Origin: NORP309 sp964564165
GTDB lineage: Bacteria > Pseudomonadota > Gammaproteobacteria > Xanthomonadales > Marinicellaceae
NCBI GenBank assembly: GCA_964564165.1
Contig: CAZLZZ010000052.1
Location: forward strand, 1-19,138
Direction of reading: 5' to 3'
DNA length: 19,138 nt
The translations under genes were made by a program, and so were the position numbers. Below, in pieces: positions 1 through 8,128 of this stretch (position 1 is the first letter of the stretch; the number at the start of each line of letters is the position of its first letter). Below the pieces are notes generated by a model. The model did no database searches. It was not told where the DNA came from and worked only from the letters and a program-made list of their open reading frames with translations.

Positions 1-112
1 AATTTATGTCAAAGTCGTTGTTAACAATCTCCGCGATAGCGGCTTCGTCCAACAAAAAAATCCAGCGGACGCAAAAAGACGCGCCGCTGATTTAGGCGTT
101 ATACTCAAATAA
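1..112 (+). CDS. C-terminal end of an unrecognised protein (partial)
   Basis: An open frame enters from the left edge (first full codon at base 2) and ends with TAA at 110-112, giving the last 36 residues of a protein. The peptide is mixed charged/hydrophobic, with a VKVVVNNLRDSGF stretch followed by a basic, alanine-rich helix-like tail (KRRAADLGVILK), which reads like real coding sequence. It converges on rapA, whose stop lies 56 bases further on. I do not recognise the family. The opposite strand is also open here, but its peptide looks less protein-like. Function unknown. Confidence 0.5.
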   Translation, partial: IYVKVVVNNLRDSGFVQQKNPADAKRRAADLGVILK

Positions 113-168
113 AACAGTAGTTTAAATGAGTAGCTCTATAGAAAAAGATTTGGGGTCTAAGTGTAAAA

Positions 169-3024
169 TCACAAACAAACCAGAACCCTAATCGCATTCA
201 TTCGCACTAACGCTTGAGACAGAGCTTTTAAGGTTTCTTCTTTTTGCGTTTGCAGGTGTTGGATTTCTTCGATTCTGACATTGTGGTTGATTTTGCTGAG
301 ATTTTCTAGGCGCAGGATTTCAGTATCTAGTTCAGCTTCTGCTTGCCCTTGCGCGGATTGAACCAGCTCAGGCACCAGACTTTCGGCCTTCTTTTCTATC
401 ACGGCGATGATTTTTTTTATTTCAGAAGCTTTCATTTTGATTACCTGTAAAGCCACATTTAAGGGCACAGAATCATGGTTGTTGGCAATAAAAATGGGGT
501 CAATGGCATTGGTGCGGTTGATGAGCTTTTCATCGGCGATTAAACGAATGGAGTTGGTTGGTAAATAGCGCGATATTTGCAACCGGGCATCGGCAGGTGC
601 GTGCAAATTAAACAAGGCTTCAATCATGATTGTGGATGGTGGTAAGCCGGTGTTTTTTAGGGTGATTAAACTGGCGTTGCCTTTTTCTTGGGTGGCTATC
701 ATTTCCATGGACTCGATTACCATCGGGTGTTCCCAGCTTAAAAAATGCAGCGTTTCTTGGGACAATGCTGTTTCTCGGTCGAAGGTCACGCTCATGCCTC
801 CTTCAATTAACCCGGGGAAATGGGCCTTTAATGACTCTCCGGGTTTAACCAATTCTACGTTGGTGCGCAGTTCTTCATAGTCCACACCATAGCGATCAAA
901 CATGCGGTGCATAAAACGCTGACAACTGGTGTCGTTTTGCAACTCAGCATCTTGTAACAACTGGTCGGCAACAAAAGGACGACAGGAGTTGTATTCCAGT
1001 AAACGGTCGCGGCCTTTTTGAAAAGCTTGATTGGCTTGGTTGGTCAGTTCCTGTGTTTTTTGAACAAATTCAGCATAGCTTTGTTCATCGCTGTTGTTGA
1101 TGCCTTCAACCAGTTCGGTTTTTAGTTGGCTAAAAATAGAGAAAGCCGCTGGACAGGTTTTTTCAAAGGCGTTTAATCCTTTGTGATACCAGTTAAACAG
1201 TTTTTCACTGGCGGTGTCTTTGAAATAAGGCAAGTGAATGTGAACGGTGTTTTGTTGACCGATTCGATCCAAACGGCCAATTCTTTGTTCTAGTAAGTCA
1301 GGGTTAAACGGCAAATCAAAAAATATAACATGGTGGGCAAATTGAAAATTGCGCCCTTCTGAGCCAATTTCTGAACACAATAGGATTTGCGCACCGGTTT
1401 CCAGATTGGCAAACCAAGCCGCCGCTTTGTCTCTTTCTATTAAACTTAAATCTTCATGAAAGACTGCTGCGTGTATGCCCTGCTTGACCCGCAAGCTTTC
1501 AGCAATGTCTAAAACGGTTTGTTTGTTTGATGCAATTAGCAGTACTTTTTTCTCCTTTAGAGCATCAATTTTTTCAGCCAGCCAAGGCAGGCGTGTATCT
1601 AATTTTGTCCAGTTTTCAAAGCCGTCTATTCGTTCAGGGGTCAATTGTAAGGCAATATCTTGCTTGCTCGTTTGGTCGTAGCAATTTTCCAATGGATATT
1701 TGTGTAGTTTTCTTTTCGGGAAACCTTTGATGGCTGAACGGGTGTTTCTAAATAACAATCTGCCTGTGCCGTGTTGGTCTAATAATTGTTCAATTAACTG
1801 TTGTTTGATGGTTTGCTTTTGTTGTTCTTCATACTTGTTTACAAACAAACCGTCAAGCAACTCAACGTCGCTGTCTTCACTGAACATCTTAACCGTGTTT
1901 TTGTGTCCCGTTTTGGTCATTGTTTTGTCTGAGCGCAAGACGTCGATGGCATTGACTATTGACTGATAATTGTGCTCTTCTTCTACAAATTTCTCATAAC
2001 ACTCAAAACGGTTAGTATCTAGTAATCGCAAACGGGCAAAGTGACTTTTTTTGCCCAGTTGTTCAGGCGTGGCAGTCAACAACAAAACACCCTGAATGGC
2101 CTTGGCAAGGTTTGCTACCAAGTCGTACTCAGGGCTGACTTCGTCCTGGGACCATTGCAAGTGATGTGCTTCATCAACCACCAGCAAGTCCCATTGGGTT
2201 TGTAGCAGTTGGCTAGCACGAGTAGGTCGATTCAGTAAAAATTGCAAGGGTACAATTGCCAGTTGGCTGCTTTCAAACGGAGTAGCAAAACTCGATGATT
2301 CTTCAATGCCTTGACACCGGTCTTCGCTATAAACACTAAAATGCAAATTGAAGCGGCGCAACATTTCTACCATCCATTGGTGAACCAGGCTTTCTGGTAC
2401 GACTATTAACACCCGTTTGGAGCGGTTTTTTAACAGTTGTTGGTGAATGATTAAACCTGCTTCTATGGTTTTTCCTAATCCCACTTCATCAGCAAGCAAC
2501 ACTCTGGGAGAAAAGCGTTTAGCAACACTGTGGGCGATGAATAGTTGATGTTTGAGCAAAGAAGTGCGACAACCCAACAACCCATAAAGCGGATTTTGTT
2601 GCAATTCATTGCGTTTTGAAAGTGCCAATTGGCGAAGATTGTACCATTTGTTGGAATCTAAATGCCCTGAGAACATGCGCTCAACCGGCCGGTCGAGTTT
2701 AATGGTATCGGCAATTTCGGTTTCCGGCAACAACACATCATCGCCATTTTCGTCAATGCCTTGGTATATCACCAAGCCATTGAGCTCTTGTACAGACTCT
2801 ACAGTTAGTGTCCAACCGGCTTTGGCAGGGATTTTATCGCCAATGGCAAAAACAATGCGAGAAATGGGTGCATTGTCTTTGGCATAAACCCGAGATTCGT
2901 TGACCGCATTAAATACCAGTTTGACCATGCGGTGGTTGATTTCTTCAACGCTACCAAGACCCAGTTCTTGTTCGGTTTGGCTGATAAAGCGCTGACCTTT
3001 GATAAATGCGAACTGTTTTGTCAT
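169..3024 (-). CDS. rapA: RNA polymerase-associated ATPase RapA (HepA), Swi2/Snf2 family
   Basis: The 951-residue product is close to the roughly 968 residues of E. coli RapA. RapA binds RNA polymerase and uses ATP to help it recycle after transcription. The N-terminus (GQRFISQTEQELGLG, residues 10-24) matches the RapA N-terminal Tudor-like region and supports this start. Walker A is DEVGLGKT (179-186), the Walker B DEAH box is at 284-287, motif III is LLTATP (315-320) and motif VI is QRIGRLDRIGQ (580-590), so both RecA-like lobes look intact. The C-terminal third is the less conserved RapA-specific part and ends in a coiled-coil-like Glu/Lys/Gln-rich stretch. It appears monocistronic: the upstream gene on the same strand ends in its own terminator at 3147-3172. 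A TATGAT-like -10 element at 3059-3064 lies in the AT-rich leader, but I see no good -35. Confidence 0.95.
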   Translation of the reverse strand: MTKQFAFIKGQRFISQTEQELGLGSVEEINHRMVKLVFNAVNESRVYAKDNAPISRIVFAIGDKIPAKAGWTLTVESVQELNGLVIYQGIDENGDDVLLPETEIADTIKLDRPVERMFSGHLDSNKWYNLRQLALSKRNELQQNPLYGLLGCRTSLLKHQLFIAHSVAKRFSPRVLLADEVGLGKTIEAGLIIHQQLLKNRSKRVLIVVPESLVHQWMVEMLRRFNLHFSVYSEDRCQGIEESSSFATPFESSQLAIVPLQFLLNRPTRASQLLQTQWDLLVVDEAHHLQWSQDEVSPEYDLVANLAKAIQGVLLLTATPEQLGKKSHFARLRLLDTNRFECYEKFVEEEHNYQSIVNAIDVLRSDKTMTKTGHKNTVKMFSEDSDVELLDGLFVNKYEEQQKQTIKQQLIEQLLDQHGTGRLLFRNTRSAIKGFPKRKLHKYPLENCYDQTSKQDIALQLTPERIDGFENWTKLDTRLPWLAEKIDALKEKKVLLIASNKQTVLDIAESLRVKQGIHAAVFHEDLSLIERDKAAAWFANLETGAQILLCSEIGSEGRNFQFAHHVIFFDLPFNPDLLEQRIGRLDRIGQQNTVHIHLPYFKDTASEKLFNWYHKGLNAFEKTCPAAFSIFSQLKTELVEGINNSDEQSYAEFVQKTQELTNQANQAFQKGRDRLLEYNSCRPFVADQLLQDAELQNDTSCQRFMHRMFDRYGVDYEELRTNVELVKPGESLKAHFPGLIEGGMSVTFDRETALSQETLHFLSWEHPMVIESMEMIATQEKGNASLITLKNTGLPPSTIMIEALFNLHAPADARLQISRYLPTNSIRLIADEKLINRTNAIDPIFIANNHDSVPLNVALQVIKMKASEIKKIIAVIEKKAESLVPELVQSAQGQAEAELDTEILRLENLSKINHNVRIEEIQHLQTQKEETLKALSQALVRMNAIRVLVCL

Positions 3025-3146
3025 GCTATATTGTTACTATAAGTTTTATAATTTATGTATCATACTTAAAACAGACTATCTTACCAGTTATAGTAATTTT
3101 TAAAGGGTATTCTGGTGAATTGCGAATGTTTTGTATGATTTAAGAC

Positions 3147-3172
3147 AAAAAAAACCACAACAAAAGTTGTGG
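3147..3172 (-). terminator. Rho-independent terminator of the CTERM-like gene
   Basis: On the minus strand a perfect 7-bp stem (CCACAAC/GTTGTGG, arms 3155-3161 and 3166-3172) closes a 4-base loop and is followed by eight T (3154-3147). It starts 22 bases past the stop of the 3194-3823 gene and separates it from rapA. Confidence 0.85.
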
Positions 3173-3193
3173 CTTTTATAAAGTTTTTGAAGT

Positions 3194-3823
3194 TTAAGCT
3201 TTTTTTCTTATAGAAACAAACCCTATTGCAATCAAAGCTAAAAACATCAAAATTAAACTTGTCCAGCTATTGACCGGCACCATAACAGGAGGAGCTGCGA
3301 CTACTACGGGACCAAGCAACAAATCGCCACCTAATACCAAATCAAAAGTACCCATGTCGCCAGTACCAAATCCAGAAACAACAGCAAAATAAGAAACACC
3401 AGCGACCAGAATTAGCCCGTCTGCTGGAACTATGGCGCTACCGAACCCAATTCCGTCATCATCGTTTAACCCCGCAAGCATATTCATTGGGCTTAATGGG
3501 TCAAAAGCACAATATACAAACAACAACGAATCAGGTAACCCTGTTAAAACCACTTCCATATCTGCAGCCTGTCCTGAAGGGCTGTGAAATTCAAATACCT
3601 GATATGACACACCGTCATTTCCAGAATCAGTACTTGGATGCGCGCACCCAGAATCAACACCATCTCCAAAAACACGGTCAAAAGTATTTGTTCCGTCCAA
3701 ATTCCCTGATACTGTAGCAGACTTAATTGACTCTGGGATACTGTAGTTTAAGGTATCGGTGGCTGTTTTTTCTGTAGCGTTAACTGATAGCGTATATAAC
3801 ATCAATAATATAACGATTTTCAT
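3194..3823 (-). CDS. Exported protein with IPTL-CTERM-like C-terminal sorting tail
   Basis: A 209-residue protein with an N-terminal signal peptide (about 1-16, ending SVNA). The tail carries a VPVNSW motif (182-187), one hydrophobic helix (188-204) and a basic end (RKKA). This motif-helix-basic architecture is that of PEP-CTERM/IPTL-CTERM proteins, which are thought to be sorted and trimmed at the cell envelope; VPVNSW looks like a variant of the IPTLSEW signature. The middle is Gly/Asp-rich with DDDGIGFGS at 121-129, and has two cysteines (60 and 105) that could form a disulfide. It resembles a compact beta-sandwich pre-peptidase-type domain, but I cannot assign a function. A strong AGGAG five bases before ATG fixes the start. 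It is monocistronic, with its own terminator downstream. Confidence 0.75.
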   Translation of the reverse strand: MKIVILLMLYTLSVNATEKTATDTLNYSIPESIKSATVSGNLDGTNTFDRVFGDGVDSGCAHPSTDSGNDGVSYQVFEFHSPSGQAADMEVVLTGLPDSLLFVYCAFDPLSPMNMLAGLNDDDGIGFGSAIVPADGLILVAGVSYFAVVSGFGTGDMGTFDLVLGGDLLLGPVVVAAPPVMVPVNSWTSLILMFLALIAIGFVSIRKKA

Positions 3824-4049
3824 CTTCTCTCCTCTAATTTTGTAAAAAAAAAGTTTAACATGAAACCAATATTACTTTAAGCAATAGTTTGCTTTTTGTT
3901 CAAATTATTGACTTATAGCAGTTAATATATACCAAAAGGAACTCGATTGATATTTTGTTAGTTTGGGTGCTATGAGGTTTTCTATCAAAGTCTTGAGTGC
4001 ACACGGTACTGAACCGGTGCTTTGGCAACTCTTGGTGATTAAAAAACAC

Positions 4050-5375
4050 CTAATCTGGTTTAACCCCAATTTGTTGATAGTTAAAACCCAGCTCTTGCAT
4101 GCGGACTTTATCAAATTGGTTTCGCCCATCAAAAAACACATTGGTTTTAAGGCTGTTTTTGATTCTATCAAAATCAGGGCTTCGGAACTCTAGCCATTCG
4201 GTAATTAATATGATGGCATCGGCATTTTGAAGTGCTTGATATTTATCATCGACATAAACGAATTTGTTGTTGTTTTTTAGAGTGTGGTTTTCTGCTTGTT
4301 TTCTGGCTTTGGGGTCGTAGGCTTGAATTTTTGCACCGCGTTTAGTGAGTTCATTGATGATTGTAATGGCAGAAGCTTCTCGCATATCATCGGTTCCTGG
4401 TTTAAATGCTAGGCCCCAAACAGCAAACGTATAACCGGTTAAATCTTCTCCAAACTGATTGATAACTTTGTTGGATATGACCTGCTTTTGATCGTTGTTT
4501 ACAACTTTTACCGCTTCCAATAATTGTGGGGTATAGCCCTTGACGGTTTTTGTTAAGGCTTGTACATCTTTAGGAAAACAACTGCCACCGTAGCCACAGC
4601 CTGGATAGATAAAACTGTAACCAATACGTGAATCACTGCCAATGCCATTGCGCACCTTGTTAATGTCGGCCCCAACCAATTCACAGATGTTAGACATTTC
4701 ATTGATAAAGGAAATCTTGGTCGCTAACATGGCATTGGCTGCATATTTGGTCATTTCGGCACTGCGCACATCCATGGCAATAAAGCGATCGCGGCTCTTC
4801 ATAAAAGGCGCATACAGTTCGCGCATTGTATTTGTTGCTTTTTCGCTGTCTGAACCCACCACAACTCGGTCGGGAAACATGAAGTCATCAATAGCAGCTC
4901 CTTGTTTTAAAAACTCTGGATTGCTCACCACGTCAAAAGCTACGGATAAACTCCTTTTGTCTAACTCTTCTTGAATAACCGCCTTGACTTTGTCAGCCGT
5001 GCCCACAGGCACAGTAGATTTATCAACAATAACGGTGTAATCTTCTAGGCATTGCCCAATGTTTTTGGCAGCAGAAAGAACATGTTGTAAATCTGCACTG
5101 CCCTTTGCTCCGGTGGGTGTGCCAACCGCAATAAAAATAAGTTGCGCCTTTTTTATGGTCTTGTTTAAATCGGTAGAAAACTTTAAAGACCCTTTCTTTG
5201 AATTCTCAACAACCAAATCTTCAAGCCCTGGTTCGTAAATAGGGAAGATGCCTTGGGTTAAGTTTTCTACTTTTTTTTGGTCAATATCAACACACGTTAC
5301 TGCATTGCCCATTTGTGCAAAACAAGCCCCACTGACAAGTCCAACATAGCCAGAACCAATGATTGTAATTTTCAT
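4050..5375 (-). CDS. ugd: UDP-glucose 6-dehydrogenase
   Basis: Oxidises UDP-glucose to UDP-glucuronate with two NAD+, supplying precursors for surface polysaccharides. The longest open frame begins at 5447, but the family N-terminus (MKITIIGSGYVGL) begins at its 25th codon, so I place the start at 5375, giving 441 residues. Visible in this numbering: the Rossmann GSGYVG near the start, VGTPTG near 85-90, STVPVGT near 120-126, the lysine of EMTKYAANA (K210) and the catalytic cysteine in YGGSCFPKD (C266). The C-terminal WGLAFKPGTDDMREA block is also present, so the protein is full length. There are no sugar-transferase neighbours, so which polymer it serves is unclear. It is transcribed divergently from the DUF4389 gene across a 134-bp AT-rich spacer. 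Confidence 0.95.
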   Translation of the reverse strand: MKITIIGSGYVGLVSGACFAQMGNAVTCVDIDQKKVENLTQGIFPIYEPGLEDLVVENSKKGSLKFSTDLNKTIKKAQLIFIAVGTPTGAKGSADLQHVLSAAKNIGQCLEDYTVIVDKSTVPVGTADKVKAVIQEELDKRSLSVAFDVVSNPEFLKQGAAIDDFMFPDRVVVGSDSEKATNTMRELYAPFMKSRDRFIAMDVRSAEMTKYAANAMLATKISFINEMSNICELVGADINKVRNGIGSDSRIGYSFIYPGCGYGGSCFPKDVQALTKTVKGYTPQLLEAVKVVNNDQKQVISNKVINQFGEDLTGYTFAVWGLAFKPGTDDMREASAITIINELTKRGAKIQAYDPKARKQAENHTLKNNNKFVYVDDKYQALQNADAIILITEWLEFRSPDFDRIKNSLKTNVFFDGRNQFDKVRMQELGFNYQQIGVKPD

Positions 5376-5425
5376 AAAATAACTTGTTATAATTAGAAAG
5401 TTATAATAAACCATCGCTAGACATA

Positions 5426-5439
5426 AGTCACGCATGACT
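5426..5439. promoter_or_regulatory. Inverted repeat in the ugd/DUF4389 divergent spacer
   Basis: AGTCA-CGCA-TGACT is a perfect 5-bp inverted repeat midway between two divergent genes, where an operator would be expected. The flanks are very AT-rich, with a direct repeat GTTATAAT nearby at about 5390-5410. No regulator is identified; it may be chance. Confidence 0.25.
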
Positions 5440-5509
5440 AATGGCACTATTTATTATTATTCAAATTTGATATTATATTAATAGTCAATAAATAATAGAG
5501 GAACAAACA

Positions 5510-5914
5510 ATGGCAAAGCAAGGCAAAAACAGTAAAGTAGAACCTGAAGTAGTAGAAACAGTAGAAGAGACAGTACAAGAAACAAAGCAACAAACTACCG
5601 ACAGCAATTCCGAAACGTTTAGTCGGGTGTTTTATACAGTTTTATTGGCGTTAATCGGGTGGGTGGCACTTTGGGTGTTTAGTTTCGTGGTCATCATTCA
5701 ATTTGGTTTTTTGCTAATCACAGGGCAAGTCAATACCAACTTAAAGGGTTTTAACAAAGAAGTGGGGTTGTATCTATTTGATATAATAAAGTTTTTATCT
5801 TTCCAGTCAAATGAAAAACCTTTTCCTTTTAGAGGCTGGTCTTATGACGAAAATACAAATAATCAAAATAATACTGAACTAAATGATGCAGAGGTCGTCA
5901 AAGCTAGTAAGTAA
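5510..5914 (+). CDS. DUF4389 domain membrane protein
   Basis: A 134-residue protein. The N-terminal 35 residues are acidic and low-complexity (Glu/Val/Thr/Gln-rich), followed by one long hydrophobic segment or hairpin at about 41-71 (VLLALIGWVALWVFSFVVII). A conserved block follows, ending in KPFPFRGW (103-110), then a polar Asn-rich tail. The segment LLITGQVNTNLKGF followed by KPFPF and W is the DUF4389 signature. The family has no established function. An AGAGGA ribosome-binding site lies before ATG. It is transcribed divergently from ugd and is followed by a hairpin-T terminator at 5958-6012, so it is probably a single-gene unit. Confidence 0.8.
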   Translation: MAKQGKNSKVEPEVVETVEETVQETKQQTTDSNSETFSRVFYTVLLALIGWVALWVFSFVVIIQFGFLLITGQVNTNLKGFNKEVGLYLFDIIKFLSFQSNEKPFPFRGWSYDENTNNQNNTELNDAEVVKASK

Positions 5915-5957
5915 AGACTATTAATAGAATTTATTTTTCATTTTACTCCCTCCTTTA

Positions 5958-6012
5958 GGTTCCGGGGTTTTTACCCTCCCTTACAACTCTTTCCTCGGAA
6001 CCGCTTTTTTTT
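5958..6012 (+). terminator. Likely terminator of the DUF4389 gene
   Basis: GGTTCCG (5958-5964) pairs perfectly with CGGAACC (5996-6002) and is followed by GC and eight T. The 31-base loop is longer than usual, but the polarity fits the + strand gene ending at 5914. Confidence 0.55.
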
Positions 6013-6378
6013 CAAGTTAAATTACTTCCTAAAGTTCCCTACTCTGCGTTTTCAAAGCTCATTGACGCTTGTCAANNNNNNNNNNNNNNNNNNNNNNNNN
6101 NNNNNNNNNNNNNNNNNNNNNNNNNNNNNNNNNNNNNNNNNNNNNNNNNNNNNNNNNNNNNNNNNNNNNNNNNNNATCGCCTTTCAAGCCTTGATTAGGA
6201 AACTTTCTAAAGCAATTTAATCTTGAAAAACACCATAAAACTCCCTACTCTGCGTTTTCAAGACTCATTGACGCTTGTCAAATCGCCTTTCAAGCCTTGA
6301 TTAGGAAACTTTCTAAAGCAATTTAATCTTGAAAAATACCATAAAGCTGCTTGCTCTGCGTTTTCAAGACTCATTGAC
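6005..6378. repeat. 106-bp tandem repeat array interrupted by an assembly gap
   Basis: One full 106-bp unit (6176-6281) is followed by a second that matches for 97 bases (6282-6378) with only about five mismatches, then diverges. A piece of another copy (6030-6075) lies before the gap. Each full unit contains the small hairpin TTGAC-GCTT-GTCAA. Bases about 6007-6040 resemble the reverse complement of the unit's 6198-6230 stretch (roughly 80% by eye), so the array may begin with an inverted half-copy. The period is not a multiple of three and every frame has stops, so it is non-coding. Copy number is unknown because the array runs into the gap. The rest of 5915-6464 shows nothing else I can name. 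Confidence 0.8.
6076..6175. other. Assembly gap (100 N)
   Basis: Exactly 100 N, the usual placeholder for a gap of unknown size. It falls inside a tandem repeat, the likely reason assembly failed here. Confidence 0.98.
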
Positions 6379-6464
6379 CATTGGTGATTGGTCGTTTTTA
6401 GGTTTGCTAGGCGTGCTAAGAGGTTGTCCTATAATCGTGTTTTCTATATCGGGACTTGCGCCAA

Positions 6465-7673
6465 CTAAAAATCAATTCTTTGATAAGTCCAAACAAGACC
6501 AATTATTGATATAATTAAAGAGCTGGGAATTACGATAACATTGCGGTACCAGTTTTTATTTTTGAACCAGTGGGCAACACAAACATAAGCCAGTACAACG
6601 ACGGTTAGTTGCCCCAATTCAACTCCGATATTAAAGCCAATCAATGCCGAGGTAAAAGCACCACTAGGCATGCCAAAATCATTTAACATACTGGCGAAAC
6701 CCATGCCGTGTAATAGCCCAAAAGCAAAAACAACAATAAGCCTGCTGGTTTTGATTTTTGCAGAGGCAATGTTTTCGATGCCAATGTATGCGATTGAAAG
6801 AGCTATCAAGGGTTCAACCAAATTGGCTGGCAATGAAAACACTTCAAGCATTGCCATTGTTAAAGTAATAGAGTGGGCGATGGTAAACATCGTTATTTGT
6901 AAAAGCAATGGCCGAATTTTGATACTCATCAAAAATATGCCCAGTATAAACAATATGTGATCAGCTCCTTTTGGAAGAATGTGCCTGAAACCGACTTTAG
7001 CGTAAGTGAAAATTGTGCTGCTTATAGATGGCTTGTGAAACACTTCTGTTAAAGAAAAAGGATTGCTCCATTGATCATCACGCAGCCATTGCCAGTTTGA
7101 CCAGTGCCACTTTTCTTGAATATCATCTACTTGTCTAACTCTTACTGCGTTGTCTGCATATTGAGATGGGTAGAACCAACTGATGGTTTGTACCGAGCGG
7201 TTTATGTTTCCTGTTAAAACAATCAAGCTGATTCTGGGAACTTTGGTATAACCTGGTTCGGGGATACTCACTTTGCTTATTTTTATTGGAACAAGCTTAT
7301 CATCCAGTTTTAGTTGCACGGACTGGATAAATGATGGGTAAAACGGCAAAAAAGCCCGCCCCAAATCGCTGGCTGACATCTCTCGCAGTTCGTCATACTC
7401 TTTTGCATTGGGGGAGTCGGTGGTGTTTTTGTATTGTGAATTGATGCCCGTTAGCAAGGCTTCGATACTGGCACGAATCTCTATTTGATAATGGCCATCG
7501 ACATGCACGCTGATTTCTACCAGTGCAGGCTTAACAATGTCCGCAAAAACCCAAAGGGGAAAAAACAACAGGAACAACAAACGATAAGAACTGCCCTTAA
7601 AACCTAATGCTTTTGTTGGTTTTGTTCTCAACTGTTTTTTGAGAGGTTGGTTGACTTTGTTGGTTGGCTTCAT
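6465..7673 (-). CDS. HupE/UreJ-like membrane protein
   Basis: A 402-residue protein. It has a Lys-rich start, a signal/anchor helix (about 30-44), an extracytoplasmic domain of about 165 residues and then a C-terminal bundle of about six helices (about 235-397). Conserved polar positions of the HupE/UreJ_2 family are present in the membrane part: FRHILPKGADHILF (229-242; H231, D238, H239), AHSITL (H267), LLHGMGFA (H322) and NIGVELGQ (E352). HupE/UreJ proteins are proposed nickel/cobalt permeases, but for the long form with the N-terminal domain the substrate is not established. No hydrogenase or urease gene lies in this window. There is no clear ribosome-binding site at the ATG, and the next Met is far inside, so the start is moderately secure. 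The terminator at 7761-7793 separates it from the sox operon, so it likely has its own promoter. Confidence 0.75.
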   Translation of the reverse strand: MKPTNKVNQPLKKQLRTKPTKALGFKGSSYRLLFLLFFPLWVFADIVKPALVEISVHVDGHYQIEIRASIEALLTGINSQYKNTTDSPNAKEYDELREMSASDLGRAFLPFYPSFIQSVQLKLDDKLVPIKISKVSIPEPGYTKVPRISLIVLTGNINRSVQTISWFYPSQYADNAVRVRQVDDIQEKWHWSNWQWLRDDQWSNPFSLTEVFHKPSISSTIFTYAKVGFRHILPKGADHILFILGIFLMSIKIRPLLLQITMFTIAHSITLTMAMLEVFSLPANLVEPLIALSIAYIGIENIASAKIKTSRLIVVFAFGLLHGMGFASMLNDFGMPSGAFTSALIGFNIGVELGQLTVVVLAYVCVAHWFKNKNWYRNVIVIPSSLIISIIGLVWTYQRIDF

Positions 7674-7760
7674 TGGCTGATTTCAACTGCCATTTTGTAT
7701 TGATGTATGAAGTATGCGACTGGGAGCTAGGGTCTGGGAGCTTGTTTCGCATTTGTTTAA

Positions 7761-7793
7761 AAAAAGACGGCTTGTCACCCAAGCCGTCTTTTT
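7761..7793 (-). terminator. Bidirectional-type terminator ending the sox operon
   Basis: A perfect 13-bp stem (arms 7761-7773 and 7781-7793) with a 7-base loop. The core GACGGCTT/AAGCCGTC is flanked by A-run and T-run. It lies 24 bases past the soxZ stop and would also stop + strand transcripts. Confidence 0.9.
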
Positions 7794-7817
7794 GATTTGC
7801 TTCTTTGTGTGGCTTTG

Positions 7818-8117
7818 TTACTTTAAAGTAACAGATCCCTCTTTAGATGCGCCGGATAAATCTGTCCATTTCAAATCAATTTTATCACCAACCGCACGGC
7901 CTGTTAAAATCACTTGAATAAATGGGTTTTTGGAAACTCCAACGCCTGAGTTGACCTCAAACACTTGTGTGTCGCCAATGTGACCGGTAACTGTTTGTAC
8001 GTAGTTGGCAGGGATAACGTTGCCTGCTTCGTCTTTGCGGCGCCCACTTTCCATTGCGTGTTTAATTAACATTTTAATCGTTGCAACGTCACCTTTTAAT
8101 TTCGCTTTTATTCTCAT
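7818..8117 (-). CDS. soxZ: Thiosulfate oxidation carrier complex protein SoxZ
   Basis: A 99-residue protein without a signal peptide, the usual SoxZ size; SoxZ is exported as a heterodimer with Tat-targeted SoxY. The start MRIKAKLKGDVATIKMLIKHAMESGRRKD follows the SoxZ pattern, including the Met/His-rich first helix and GRRKD. The beta-sandwich middle (NYVQTVTG, SGVGVSKNPF) and the tail motif LKWTDLSG are also present. SoxYZ carries sulfur intermediates on the SoxY C-terminal cysteine in the periplasm. The gene is 11 bases after soxY, with a strong AAGGAG that overlaps the soxY stop, so translation is coupled. It is the last gene before the terminator. Confidence 0.95.
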   Translation of the reverse strand: MRIKAKLKGDVATIKMLIKHAMESGRRKDEAGNVIPANYVQTVTGHIGDTQVFEVNSGVGVSKNPFIQVILTGRAVGDKIDLKWTDLSGASKEGSVTLK

Positions 8118-8128
8118 AATATTTCTCC

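Noticed and set aside
3905..4193. Short frames on both strands around the ugd 3' end
   Set aside because: They are shadows of ugd in other frames. 3824-4049 otherwise shows no gene and no convincing terminator.
5376..5447. 24-residue N-terminal extension of the UDP-glucose dehydrogenase
   Set aside because: The family N-terminus with its Rossmann motif begins at 5375. The extension lies in the AT-rich promoter region and has no family resemblance.
6176..6378. Repeat array considered as CRISPR
   Set aside because: The whole 106-bp unit is repeated with no variable spacers, and no cas genes are present.
6329..6514. 61-residue + strand open frame
   Set aside because: It starts inside the tandem repeat, overlaps the end of the HupE-like gene on the other strand, and has no recognisable motif.
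7674..7760. A second cobalamin riboswitch, controlling the HupE-like gene
   Set aside because: Only 87 bases separate the start from the sox terminator and they contain no B12-box; a 9-base direct repeat CTGGGAGCT (7720-7742) is all that stands out.
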